Assembly: GCA_943737045.1 (NCBI GenBank)
Contig: CALSFV010000226.1
Location: 682,001-746,000 of the forward strand
Length of the DNA: 64,000 nucleotides
Direction of reading: 5' to 3'
Source: Parapristionchus giblindavisi
Taxonomy: Eukaryota; Nematoda; Chromadorea; Rhabditida; Diplogasteridae
Positions 8,786 through 21,600 of this stretch are shown here, one piece after another. The position numbers and the translations under genes were made by a program. Each line of letters starts with the position of its first letter. The stretch's first letter is position 1. A model generated the notes under the pieces. It did no database searches, had not been told where the DNA came from, and saw only the letters and a program-made list of their open reading frames with translations.

Positions 8786-9019
8786 CTTGTCTCGCTACAA
8801 AACAATTCATGACAAGTCAAATTGTCAACGATACTAATCGTGTCATATACCATGTGAAAGAGAAAAAAAATCTGAATCGTACACACTTCAGCTCATGTCG
8901 AACCGTATTATTTCACAGTCGCCACAATGGCCGAAGTACAAAAGTAGCTTTTACTCTTATATGATGAAAATCGCTTGTGAAATGTGATAATGGCAATGAC
9001 ACCTATCTTGTCTCGCTAC
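8786..9019 (+). repeat. Pair of short satellite monomers (junctions 8786 and 9007)
   Basis: Two consecutive CTTGTC-TCGCTAC junctions lie 221 bp apart, which gives the short monomer length directly. Both carry the linked GACACC upstream. This is the first pair after the LTR element. Confidence 0.92.
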
Positions 9020-11218
9020 AAAACAATTCATGACAAGTCAAATTGTCAACGATACTAATCGTGTCATATACCATGTGAAAGAGAAAAAAAATCTGAATCG
9101 TACACACTTCAGCTCATGTCGAACCGTATTATTTCACAGTCGCCACAATGGCCGAAGTACAAAAGTAGCTTTTACTCTTATATGATGAAAATCGCTTGTG
9201 AAATGTGATAATGGCAATGATACCTATCTTGTCGTATACCGAACGAAAGAGCAAAAAAATCTGAATACGATACACTTTTCCATTCCTGAACAGCGGTCAC
9301 ATAGACCAAAATGCTAAGTTATCTTCCAGTACTCTTTGCATTTTCGCTACAAAACAATTCATGACAAGTCAAATTGTCAACGATACTAATCGTGTCATAT
9401 ACCATGTGAAAGAGAAAAAAAATTCTGAATCGTACACACTTCAGCTCATGTCGAACCGTATTATTTCACAGTCGCCACAATGGCCGAAGTACAAAAGTAG
9501 CTTTTACTCTTATATGATGAAAATCGCTTGTGAAATGTGATAATGGCAATGATACCTATCTTGTCGTATACCGAACGAAAGAGCAAAAAAATCTGAATAC
9601 GATACACTTTTCCATTCCTGAACAGCGGTCACATAGACCAAAATGCTAAGTTATCTTCCAGTACTCTTTGCATTTTCGCTACAAAACAATTCATGACAAG
9701 TCAAATTGTCAACGATACTAATCGTGTCATATACCATGTGAAAGAGAAAAAAAATTCTGAATCGTACACACTTCAGCTCATGTCGAACCGTATTATTTCA
9801 CAGTCGCCACAATGGCCGAAGTACAAAAGTAGCTTTTACTCTTATATGATGAAAATCGCTTGTGAAATGTGATAATGGCAATGATACCTATCTTGTCGTA
9901 TACCGAACGAAAGAGCAAAAAAATCTGAATACGATACACTTTTCCATTCCTGAACAGCGGTCACATAGACCAAAATGCTAAGTTATCTTCCAGTACTCTT
10001 TGCATTTTCGCTACAAAACAATTCATGACAAGTCAAATTGTCAACGATACTAATCGTGTCATATACCATGTGAAAGAGAAAAAAAATTCTGAATCGTACA
10101 CACTTCAGCTCATGTCGAACCGTATTATTTCACAGTCGCCACAATGGCCGAAGTACAAAAGTAGCTTTTACTCTTATATGATGAAAATCGCTTGTGAAAT
10201 GTGATAATGGCAATGATACCTATCTTGTCGTATACCGAACGAAAGAGCAAAAAAATCTGAATACGATACACTTTTCCATTCCTGAACAGCGGTCACATAG
10301 ACCAAAATGCTAAGTTATCTTCCAGTACTCTTTGCATTTTCGCTACAAAACAATTCATGACAAGTCAAATTGTCAACGATACTAATCGTGTCATATACCA
10401 TGTGAAAGAGAAAAAAAATTCTGAATCGTACACACTTCAGCTCATGTCGAACCGTATTATTTCACAGTCGCCACAATGGCCGAAGTACAAAAGTAGCTTT
10501 TACTCTTATATGATGAAAATCGCTTGTGAAATGTGATAATGGCAATGATACCTATCTTGTCGTATACCGAACGAAAGAGCAAAAAAATCTGAATACGATA
10601 CACTTTTCCATTCCTGAACAGCGGTCACATAGACCAAAATGCTAAGTTATCTTCCAGTACTCTTTGCATTTTCGCTACAAAACAATTCATGACAAGTCAA
10701 ATTGTCAACGATACTAATCGTGTCATATACCATGTGAAAGAGAAAAAAAATTCTGAATCGTACACACTTCAGCTCATGTCGAACCGTATTATTTCACAGT
10801 CGCCACAATGGCCGAAGTACAAAAGTAGCTTTTACTCTTATATGATGAAAATCGCTTGTGAAATGTGATAATGGCAATGATACCTATCTTGTCGTATACC
10901 GAACGAAAGAGCAAAAAAATCTGAATACGATACACTTTTCCATTCCTGAACAGCGGTCACATAGACCAAAATGCTAAATTATCTTCCAGTACTCTTTGCA
11001 TTTTCGCTACAAAACAATTCATGACAAGTCAAATTGTCAACGATACTAATCGTGTCATATACCATGTGAAAGAGAAAAAAATTCTGAATCGTACACACTT
11101 CAGCTCATGTCGAACCGTATTATTTCACAGTCGCCACTATGGCCGAAGTACAAAAGTAGCTTTTACTCTTATATGATGAAAATCGCTTGTGAAATGTGAT
11201 AATGGCAATGACACCTAT

Positions 11219-11452
11219 CTTGTCTCGCTACAAAACAATTCATGACAAGTCAAATTGTCAACGATACTAATCGTGTCATATACCATGTGAAAGAGAAAAA
11301 AAATCTGAATCGTACACACTTCAGCTCATGTCGAACCGTATTATTTCACAGTCGCCACAATGGCCGAAGTACAAAAGTAGCTTTTACTCTTATATGATGA
11401 AAATCGCTTGTGAAATGTGATAATGGCAATGACACCTATCTTGTCTCGCTAC
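11219..11452 (+). repeat. Pair of short satellite monomers (junctions 11219 and 11440)
   Basis: Same two-monomer arrangement as the first pair, 2433 bp further on. Six full monomers separate the two pairs. Confidence 0.92.
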
Positions 11453-12324
11453 AAAACAATTCATGACAAGTCAAATTGTCAACGATACTAATCGTGTCAT
11501 ATACCATGTGAAAGAGAAAAAAAATCTGAATCGTACACACTTCAGCTCATGTCGAACCGTATTATTTCACAGTCGCCACAATGGCCGAAGTACAAAAGTA
11601 GCTTTTACTCTTATATGATGAAAATCGCTTGTGAAATGTGATAATGGCAATGATACCTATCTTGTCGTATACCGAACGAAAGAGCAAAAAAATCTGAATA
11701 CGATACACTTTTCCATTCCTGAACAGCGGTCACATAGACCAAAATGCTAAGTTATCTTCCAGTACTCTTTGCATTTTCGCTACAAAACAATTCATGACAA
11801 GTCAAATTGTCAACGATACTAATCGTGTCATATACCATGTGAAAGAGAAAAAAAATTCTGAATCGTACACACTTCAGCTCATGTCGAACCGTATTATTTC
11901 ACAGTCGCCACAATGGCCGAAGTACAAAAGTAGCTTTTACTCTTATATGATGAAAATCGCTTGTGAAATGTGATAATGGCAATGATACCTATCTTGTCGT
12001 ATACCGAACGAAAGAGCAAAAAAATCTGAATACGATACACTTTTCCATTCCTGAACAGCGGTCACATAGACCAAAATGCTAAGTTATCTTCCAGTACTCT
12101 TTGCATTTTCGCTACAAAACAATTCATGACAAGTCAAATTGTCAACGATACTAATCGTGTCATATACCATGTGAAAGAGAAAAAAAATTCTGAATCGTAC
12201 ACACTTCAGCTCATGTCGAACCGTATTATTTCACAGTCGCCACTATGGCCGAAGTACAAAAGTAGCTTTTACTCTTATATGATGAAAATCGCTTGTGAAA
12301 TGTGATAATGGCAATGACACCTAT

Positions 12325-12558
12325 CTTGTCTCGCTACAAAACAATTCATGACAAGTCAAATTGTCAACGATACTAATCGTGTCATATACCATGTGAAAGA
12401 GAAAAAAAATCTGAATCGTACACACTTCAGCTCATGTCGAACCGTATTATTTCACAGTCGCCACAATGGCCGAAGTACAAAAGTAGCTTTTACTCTTATA
12501 TGATGAAAATCGCTTGTGAAATGTGATAATGGCAATGACACCTATCTTGTCTCGCTAC
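12325..12558 (+). repeat. Pair of short satellite monomers (junctions 12325 and 12546)
   Basis: Third pair, 1106 bp after the second. This is the simplest higher-order unit seen: two short plus two long monomers. Confidence 0.92.
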
Positions 12559-13762
12559 AAAACAATTCATGACAAGTCAAATTGTCAACGATACTAATCG
12601 TGTCATATACCATGTGAAAGAGAAAAAAAATCTGAATCGTACACACTTCAGCTCATGTCGAACCGTATTATTTCACAGTCGCCACAATGGCCGAAGTACA
12701 AAAGTAGCTTTTACTCTTATATGATGAAAATCGCTTGTGAAATGTGATAATGGCAATGATACCTATCTTGTCGTATACCGAACGAAAGAGCAAAAAAATC
12801 TGAATACGATACACTTTTCCATTCCTGAACAGCGGTCACATAGACCAAAATGCTAAGTTATCTTCCAGTACTCTTTGCATTTTCGCTACAAAACAATTCA
12901 TGACAAGTCAAATTGTCAACGATACTAATCGTGTCATATACCATGTGAAAGAGAAAAAAAATTCTGAATCGTACACACTTCAGCTCATGTCGAACCGTAT
13001 TATTTCACAGTCGCCACAATGGCCGAAGTACAAAAGTAGCTTTTACTCTTATATGATGAAAATCGCTTGTGAAATGTGATAATGGCAATGATACCTATCT
13101 TGTCGTATACCGAACGAAAGAGCAAAAAAATCTGAATACGATACACTTTTCCATTCCTGAACAGCGGTCACATAGACCAAAATGCTAAGTTATCTTCCAG
13201 TACTCTTTGCATTTTCGCTACAAAACAATTCATGACAAGTCAAATTGTCAACGATACTAATCGTGTCATATACCATGTGAAAGAGAAAAAAAATTCTGAA
13301 TCGTACACACTTCAGCTCATGTCGAACCGTATTATTTCACAGTCGCCACAATGGCCGAAGTACAAAAGTAGCTTTTACTCTTATATGATGAAAATCGCTT
13401 GTGAAATGTGATAATGGCAATGATACCTATCTTGTCGTATACCGAACGAAAGAGCAAAAAAATCTGAATACGATACACTTTTCCATTCCTGAACAGCGGT
13501 CACATAGACCAAAATGCTAAGTTATCTTCCAGTACTCTTTGCATTTTCGCTACAAAACAATTCATGACAAGTCAAATTGTCAACGATACTAATCGTGTCA
13601 TATACCATGTGAAAGAGAAAAAAAATTCTGAATCGTACACACTTCAGCTCATGTCGAACCGTATTATTTCACAGTCGCCACTATGGCCGAAGTACAAAAG
13701 TAGCTTTTACTCTTATATGATGAAAATCGCTTGTGAAATGTGATAATGGCAATGACACCTAT

Positions 13763-13996
13763 CTTGTCTCGCTACAAAACAATTCATGACAAGTCAAATT
13801 GTCAACGATACTAATCGTGTCATATACCATGTGAAAGAGAAAAAAAATCTGAATCGTACACACTTCAGCTCATGTCGAACCGTATTATTTCACAGTCGCC
13901 ACAATGGCCGAAGTACAAAAGTAGCTTTTACTCTTATATGATGAAAATCGCTTGTGAAATGTGATAATGGCAATGACACCTATCTTGTCTCGCTAC
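13763..13996 (+). repeat. Pair of short satellite monomers (junctions 13763 and 13984)
   Basis: Fourth pair, 1438 bp after the third, because three long monomers intervene instead of two. Confidence 0.92.
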
Positions 13997-14868
13997 AAAA
14001 CAATTCATGACAAGTCAAATTGTCAACGATACTAATCGTGTCATATACCATGTGAAAGAGAAAAAAAATCTGAATCGTACACACTTCAGCTCATGTCGAA
14101 CCGTATTATTTCACAGTCGCCACAATGGCCGAAGTACAAAAGTAGCTTTTACTCTTATATGATGAAAATCGCTTGTGAAATGTGATAATGGCAATGATAC
14201 CTATCTTGTCGTATACCGAACGAAAGAGCAAAAAAATCTGAATACGATACACTTTTCCATTCCTGAACAGCGGTCACATAGACCAAAATGCTAAGTTATC
14301 TTCCAGTACTCTTTGCATTTTCGCTACAAAACAATTCATGACAAGTCAAATTGTCAACGATACTAATCGTGTCATATACCATGTGAAAGAGAAAAAAAAT
14401 TCTGAATCGTACACACTTCAGCTCATGTCGAACCGTATTATTTCACAGTCGCCACAATGGCCGAAGTACAAAAGTAGCTTTTACTCTTATATGATGAAAA
14501 TCGCTTGTGAAATGTGATAATGGCAATGATACCTATCTTGTCGTATACCGAACGAAAGAGCAAAAAAATCTGAATACGATACACTTTTCCATTCCTGAAC
14601 AGCGGTCACATAGACCAAAATGCTAAGTTATCTTCCAGTACTCTTTGCATTTTCGCTACAAAACAATTCATGACAAGTCAAATTGTCAACGATACTAATC
14701 GTGTCATATACCATGTGAAAGAGAAAAAAAATTCTGAATCGTACACACTTCAGCTCATGTCGAACCGTATTATTTCACAGTCGCCACTATGGCCGAAGTA
14801 CAAAAGTAGCTTTTACTCTTATATGATGAAAATCGCTTGTGAAATGTGATAATGGCAATGACACCTAT

Positions 14869-14881
14869 CTTGTCTCGCTAC
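14869..14881 (+). repeat. Single short satellite monomer junction
   Basis: The short junction occurs once, 1106 bp after the start of the previous pair. It is followed by a full monomer, so the second member of the pair has been lost or converted. Confidence 0.9.
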
Positions 14882-16085
14882 AAAACAATTCATGACAAGT
14901 CAAATTGTCAACGATACTAATCGTGTCATATACCATGTGAAAGAGAAAAAAAATTCTGAATCGTACACACTTCAGCTCATGTCGAACCGTATTATTTCAC
15001 AGTCGCCACAATGGCCGAAGTACAAAAGTAGCTTTTACTCTTATATGATGAAAATCTCTTGTGAAATGTGATAATGGCAATGATACCTATCTTGTCGTAT
15101 ACCGAACGAAAGAGCAAAAAAATCTGAATACGATACACTTTTCCATTCCTGAACAGCGGTCACATAGACCAAAATGCTAAGTTATCTTCCAGTACTCTTT
15201 GCATTTTCGCTACAAAACAATTCATGACAAGTCAAATTGTCAACGATACTAATCGTGTCATATACCATGTGAAAGAGAAAAAAAATTCTGAATCGTACAC
15301 ACTTCAGCTCATGTCGAACCGTATTATTTCACAGTCGCCACAATGGCCGAAGTACAAAAGTAGCTTTTACTCTTATATGATGAAAATCGCTTGTGAAATG
15401 TGATAATGGCAATGATACCTATCTTGTCGTATACCGAACGAAAGAGCAAAAAAATCTGAATACGATACACTTTTCCATTCCTGAACAGCGGTCACATAGA
15501 CCAAAATGCTAAGTTATCTTCCAGTACTCTTTGCATTTTCGCTACAAAACAATTCATGACAAGTCAAATTGTCAACGATACTAATCGTGTCATATACCAT
15601 GTGAAAGAGAAAAAAAATTCTGAATCGTACACACTTCAGCTCATGTCGAACCGTATTATTTCACAGTCGCCACAATGGCCGAAGTACAAAAGTAGCTTTT
15701 ACTCTTATATGATGAAAATCGCTTGTGAAATGTGATAATGGCAATGATACCTATCTTGTCGTATACCGAACGAAAGAGCAAAAAAATCTGAATACGATAC
15801 ACTTTTCCATTCCTGAACAGCGGTCACATAGACCAAAATGCTAAATTATCTTCCAGTACTCTTTGCATTTTCGCTACAAAACAATTCATGACAAGTCAAA
15901 TTGTCAACGATACTAATCGTGTCATATACCATGTGAAAGAGAAAAAAATTCTGAATCGTACACACTTCAGCTCATGTCGAACCGTATTATTTCACAGTCG
16001 CCACTATGGCCGAAGTACAAAAGTAGCTTTTACTCTTATATGATGAAAATCGCTTGTGAAATGTGATAATGGCAATGACACCTAT

Positions 16086-16098
16086 CTTGTCTCGCTAC
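16086..16098 (+). repeat. Last short satellite monomer junction
   Basis: Rightmost occurrence of the 110-bp deletion; none is seen in the remaining 48 kb. The linked GACACC word does occur later in full-length monomers (for example near 16958, 33218 and 34210). These may represent the background on which the deletion arose. Confidence 0.88.
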
Positions 16099-18351
16099 AA
16101 AACAATTCATGACAAGTCAAATTGTCAACGATACTAATCGTGTCATATACCATGTGAAAGAGAAAAAAAATCTGAATCGTACACACTTCAGCTCATGTCG
16201 AACCGTATTATTTCACAGTCGCCACAATGGCCGAAGTACAAAAGTAGCTTTTACTCTTATATGATGAAAATCGCTTGTGAAATGTGATAATGGCAATGAT
16301 ACCTATCTTGTCGTATACCGAACGAAAGAGCAAAAAAATCTGAATACGATACACTTTTCCATTCCTGAACAGCGGTCACATAGACCAAAATGCTAAGTTA
16401 TCTTCCAGTACTCTTTGCATTTTCGCTACAAAACAATTCATGACAAGTCAAATTGTCAACGATACTAATCGTGTCATATACCATGTGAAAGAGAAAAAAA
16501 ATTCTGAATCGTACACACTTCAGCTCATGTCGAACCGTATTATTTCACAGTCGCCACAATGGCCGAAGTACAAAAGTAGCTTTTACTCTTATATGATGAA
16601 AATCGCTTGTGAAATGTGATAATGGCAATGATACCTATCTTGTCGTATACCGAACGAAAGAGCAAAAAAATCTGAATACGATACACTTTTCCATTCCTGA
16701 ACAGCGGTCACATAGACCAAAATGCTAAATTATCTTCCAGTACTCTTTGCATTTTCGCTACAAAACAATTCATGACAAGTCAAATTGTCAACGATACTAA
16801 TCGTGTCATATACCATGTGAAAGAGAAAAAAATTCTGAATCGTACACACTTCAGCTCATGTCGAACCGTATTATTTCACAGTCGCCACAATGGCCGAAGT
16901 ACAAAAGTAGCTTTTACTCTTATATGATGAAAATTGCTTGTGAAATGCGAAAATGGCAATGACACCTATCTTGTCGTATACCGAACGAAAGAGCAAAAAA
17001 ATCTGAATACGATGCACTTTTCCATTCCTGAACAGCGGTCACATAGGCCAAAATGCTAAATTATCTTCCAGTACTCTTTGCATTTTCGCTACAAAACAAT
17101 TCATGACAAGTCAAATTGTCAACGATACTAATCGTGTCATATACCATGTGAAAGAGAAAAAAAATCTGAATCGTACACACTTCAGCTCATGTCGAACCGT
17201 ATTATTTCACAGTCGCCACAATGGCCGAAGTACAAAAGTAGCTTTTACTCTTATATGATGAAAATCGCTTGTGAAATGTGATAATGGCAATGATACCTAT
17301 CTTGTCGTATACCGAACGAAAGAGCAAAAAAATCTGAATACGATACACTTTTCCATTCCTGAACAGCGGTCACATAGACCAAAATGCTAAATTATCTTCC
17401 AGTACTCTTTGCATTTTCGCTACAAAACAATTCATGACAAGTCAAATTGTCAACGATACTAATCGTGTCATATACCATGTGAAAGAGAAAAAAATTCTGA
17501 ATCGTACACACTTCAGCTCATGTCGAACCGTATTATTTCACAGTCGCCACAACGGCCGAAGTACAAAAGTAGCTTTTACTCTTATATGATGAAAATTGCT
17601 TGTGAAATGTGAAAATGGCAATGATACCTATCTTGTCGTATACCGAACGAAAGAGCAAAAAAATCTGAATACGATACACTTTTCCATTCCTGAACAGCGG
17701 TCACATAGACCAAAATGCTAAATTATCTTCCAGTACTCTTTGCATTTTCGCTACAAAACAATTCATGACAAGTCAAATTGTCAACGATACTAATCGTGTC
17801 ATATACCATGTGAAATAGAAATAAATTCTGAATCGTACACACTTCAGCTCATGTCGAACCGTATTATTTCACAGTCGCCACTATGGCCGAAGTACAAAAG
17901 TAGCTTTTACTTTTATATGATGAAAATCGCTTGTGAAATGTGATAATGGCAATGATACCTATCTTGTCGTATACCGAACGAAAGAGCAAAAAAATCTGAA
18001 TACGATACACTTTTCCATTCCTGAACAGCGGTCACATAGACCAAAATGCTAAATTATCTTCCAGTACTCTTTGCATTTTCGCTACAAAACAATTCATGAC
18101 AAGTCAAATTGTCAACGATACTAATCGTGTCATATACCATGTGAAATAGAAAAAAATTCTGAATCGTACACACTTCAGCTCATGTCGAACCGTATTATTT
18201 CACAGTCGCCACAATGGCCGAAGTACAAAAGTAGCTTTTACTCTTATATGATGAAAATTGCTTGTGAAATGTGAAAATGGCAATGATACCTATCTTGTCG
18301 TATACCGAACGAAAGAGCAAAAAAATCTGAATACGATACACTTTTCCATTC

Positions 18352-18682
18352 CTGAACAGCGGTCACATAGACCAAAATGCTAAATTATCTTCCAGTACTC
18401 TTTGCATTTTCGCTACAAAACAATTCATGACAAGTCAAATTGTCAACGATACTAATCGTGTCATATACCATGTGAAATAGAAAAAAATTCTGAATCGTAC
18501 ACACTTCAGCTCATGTCGAACCGTATTATTTCACAGTCGCCACAATGGCCGAAGTACAAAAGTAGCTTTTACTCTTATATGATGAAAATTGCTTGTGAAA
18601 TGTGAAAATGGCAATGATACCTATCTTGTCGTATACCGAACGAAAGAGCAAAAAAATCTGAATACGATGCACTTTTCCATTC
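18352..18682 (+). repeat. Representative 331-bp monomer showing its two half-units
   Basis: Two related segments occupy corresponding places in the monomer. One reads CATATACC, then GTGAAATAGAA, an A-run, TTCTGAATCG and TACACACTTC. The other reads CGTATACC, then ACGAAAGAGC, an A-run, ATCTGAATACG and ATACACTTTTC. Equivalent bases lie 168 and 163 bp apart alternately. The preceding stretches (GTCAACGATACTAATCGTGTC and GGCAATGATACCTATCTTGTC) also align. The monomer is thus an old head-to-tail dimer of a unit of about 165 bp. Confidence 0.8.
18428..18459 (+). other. Adjacent inverted repeats in the satellite monomer (one example)
   Basis: TGACAA-GTCAAA-TTGTCA (6-bp arms, 6-nt loop) is followed immediately by ACGAT-ACTA-ATCGT (5-bp arms, 4-nt loop). 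The pair recurs in nearly every monomer. Copies with TGATAAG instead of TGACAAG lose a pair in the first arm. Whether these short dyads form cruciforms is unknown. Confidence 0.65.
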
Positions 18683-21600
18683 CTGAACAGCGGTCACATA
18701 GGCCAAAATGCTAAATTATCTTCCAGTACTCTTTGCATTTTCGCTACAAAACAATTCATGACAAGTCAAATTGTCAACGATACTAATCGTGTCATATACC
18801 ATGTGAAATAGAAAAAAATTCTGAATCGTACACACTTCAGCTCATGTCGAACCGTATTATTTCACAGTCGCCACAATGGCCGAAGTACAAAAGTAGCTTT
18901 TACTCTTATATGATGAAAATCGCTTGTGAAATGTGATAATGGCAATGATACCTATCTTGTCGTATACCGAACGAAAGAGCAAAAAAATCTGAATACGATA
19001 CACTTTTCCATTCCTGAACAGCGGTCACATAGACCAAAATGCTAAATTATCTTCCAGTACTCTTTGCATTTTCGCTACAAAACAATTCATGACAAGTCAA
19101 ATTGTCAACGATACTAATCGTGTCATATACCATGTGAAAGAGAAAAAAATTCTGAATCGTACACACTTCAGCTCATGTCGAACCGTATTATTTCACAGTC
19201 GCCACAACGGCCGAAGTACAAAAGTAGCTTTTACTCTTATATGATGAAAATTGCTTGTGAAATGTGAAAATGGCAATGATACCTATCTTGTCGTATACCG
19301 AACGAAAGAGCAAAAAAATCTGAATACGATACACTTTTCCATTCCTGAACAGCGGTCACATAGACCAAAATGCTAAATTATCTTCCAGTACTCTTTGCAT
19401 TTTCGCTACAAAACAATTCATGACAAGTCAAATTGTCAACGATACTAATCGTGTCATATACCATGTGAAATAGAAATAAATTCTGAATCGTACACACTTC
19501 AGCTCATGTCGAACCGTATTATTTCACAGTCGCCACTATGGCCGAAGTACAAAAGTAGCTTTTACTTTTATATGATGAAAATCGCTTGTGAAATGTGATA
19601 ATGGCAATGATACCTATCTTGTCGTATACCGAACGAAAGAGCAAAAAAATCTGAATACGATACACTTTTCCATTCCTGAACAGCGGTCACATAGACCAAA
19701 ATGCTAAATTATCTTCCAGTACTCTTTGCATTTTCGCTACAAAACAATTCATGACAAGTCAAATTGTCAACGATACTAATCGTGTCATATACCATGTGAA
19801 ATAGAAAAAAATTCTGAATCGTACACACTTCAGCTCATGTCGAACCGTATTATTTCACAGTCGCCACAATGGCCGAAGTACAAAAGTAGCTTTTACTCTT
19901 ATATGATGAAAATTGCTTGTGAAATGTGAAAATGGCAATGATACCTATCTTGTCGTATACCGAACGAAAGAGCAAAAAAATCTGAATACGATACACTTTT
20001 CCATTCCTGAACAGCGGTCACATAGACCAAAATGCTAAATTATCTTCCAGTACTCTTTGCATTTTCGCTACAAAACAATTCATGACAAGTCAAATTGTCA
20101 ACGATACTAATCGTGTCATATACCATGTGAAATAGAAAAAAATTCTGAATCGTACACACTTCAGCTCATGTCGAACCGTATTATTTCACAGTCGCCACAA
20201 TGGCCGAAGTACAAAAGTAGCTTTTACTCTTATATGATGAAAATTGCTTGTGAAATGTGAAAATGGCAATGATACCTATCTTGTCGTATACCGAACGAAA
20301 GAGCAAAAAAATCTGAATACGATGCACTTTTCCATTCCTGAACAGCGGTCACATAGGCCAAAATGCTAAATTATCTTCCAGTACTCTTTGCATTTTCGCT
20401 ACAAAACAATTCATGACAAGTCAAATTGTCAACGATACTAATCGTGTCATATACCATGTGAAATAGAAAAAAATTCTGAATCGTACACACTTCAGCTCAT
20501 GTCGAACCGTATTATTTCACAGTCGCCACAATGGCCGAAGTACAAAAGTAGCTTTTACTCTTATATGATGAAAATTGCTTGTGAAATGTGAAAATGGCAA
20601 TGATACCTATCTTGTCGTATACCGAACGAAAGAGCAAAAAAATCTGAATACGATACACTTTTCCATTCCTGAACAGCGGTCACATAGACCAAAATGCTAA
20701 ATTATCTTCCAGTACTCTTTGCATTTTCGCTACAAAACAATTCATGACAAGTCAAATTGTCAACGATACTAATCGTGTCATATACCATGTGAAATAGAAA
20801 AAAATTCTGAATCGTACACACTTCAGCTCATGTCGAACCGTATTATTTCACAGTCGCCACAATGGCCGAAGTACAAAAGTAGCTTTTACTCTTATATGAT
20901 GAAAATTGCTTGTGAAATGTGAAAATGGCAATGATACCTATCTTGTCGTATACCGAACGAAAGAGCAAAAAAATCTGAATACGATGCACTTTTCCATTCC
21001 TGAACAGCGGTCACATAGGCCAAAATGCTAAATTATCTTCCAGTACTCTTTGCATTTTCGCTACAAAACAATTCATGACAAGTCAAATTGTCAACGATAC
21101 TAATCGTGTCATATACCATGTGAAATAGAAAAAAATTCTGAATCGTACACACTTCAGCTCATGTCGAACCGTATTATTTCACAGTCGCCACAATGGCCGA
21201 AGTACAAAAGTAGCTTTTACTCTTATATGATGAAAATCGCTTGTGAAATGTGATAATGGCAATGATACCTATCTTGTCGTATACCGAACGAAAGAGCAAA
21301 AAAATCTGAATACGATACACTTTTCCATTCCTGAACAGCGGTCACATAGACCAAAATGCTAAATTATCTTCCAGTACTCTTTGCATTTTCGCTACAAAAC
21401 AATTCATGACAAGTCAAATTGTCAACGATACTAATCGTGTCATATACCATGTGAAATAGAAAAAAATTCTGAATCGTACACACTTCAGCTCATGTCGAAC
21501 CGTATTATTTCACAGTCGCCACAATGGCCGAAGTACAAAAGTAGCTTTTACTCTTATATGATGAAAATTGCTTGTGAAATGTGAAAATGGCAATGATACC

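Larger units (their letters stand above)
8516..16720 (+). repeat. Satellite block mixing 331-bp and 221-bp monomers in higher-order units
   Basis: Full monomers alternate with runs of the short variant. Four short pairs and two single short monomers are present. The first short monomer of each run is preceded by the diagnostic CCACTATGGCC, where other monomers have CCACAATGGCC. That marker recurs at 8704, 11137, 12243, 13681, 14787 and 16004. The spacings of 1106, 1438 and 2433 bp equal two short monomers plus 2, 3 or 6 long ones. Long monomers here typically have an eight-A run before TTCTGAATCG and GCTAAGTTATC instead of GCTAAATTATC. No gene is present. Confidence 0.93.
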
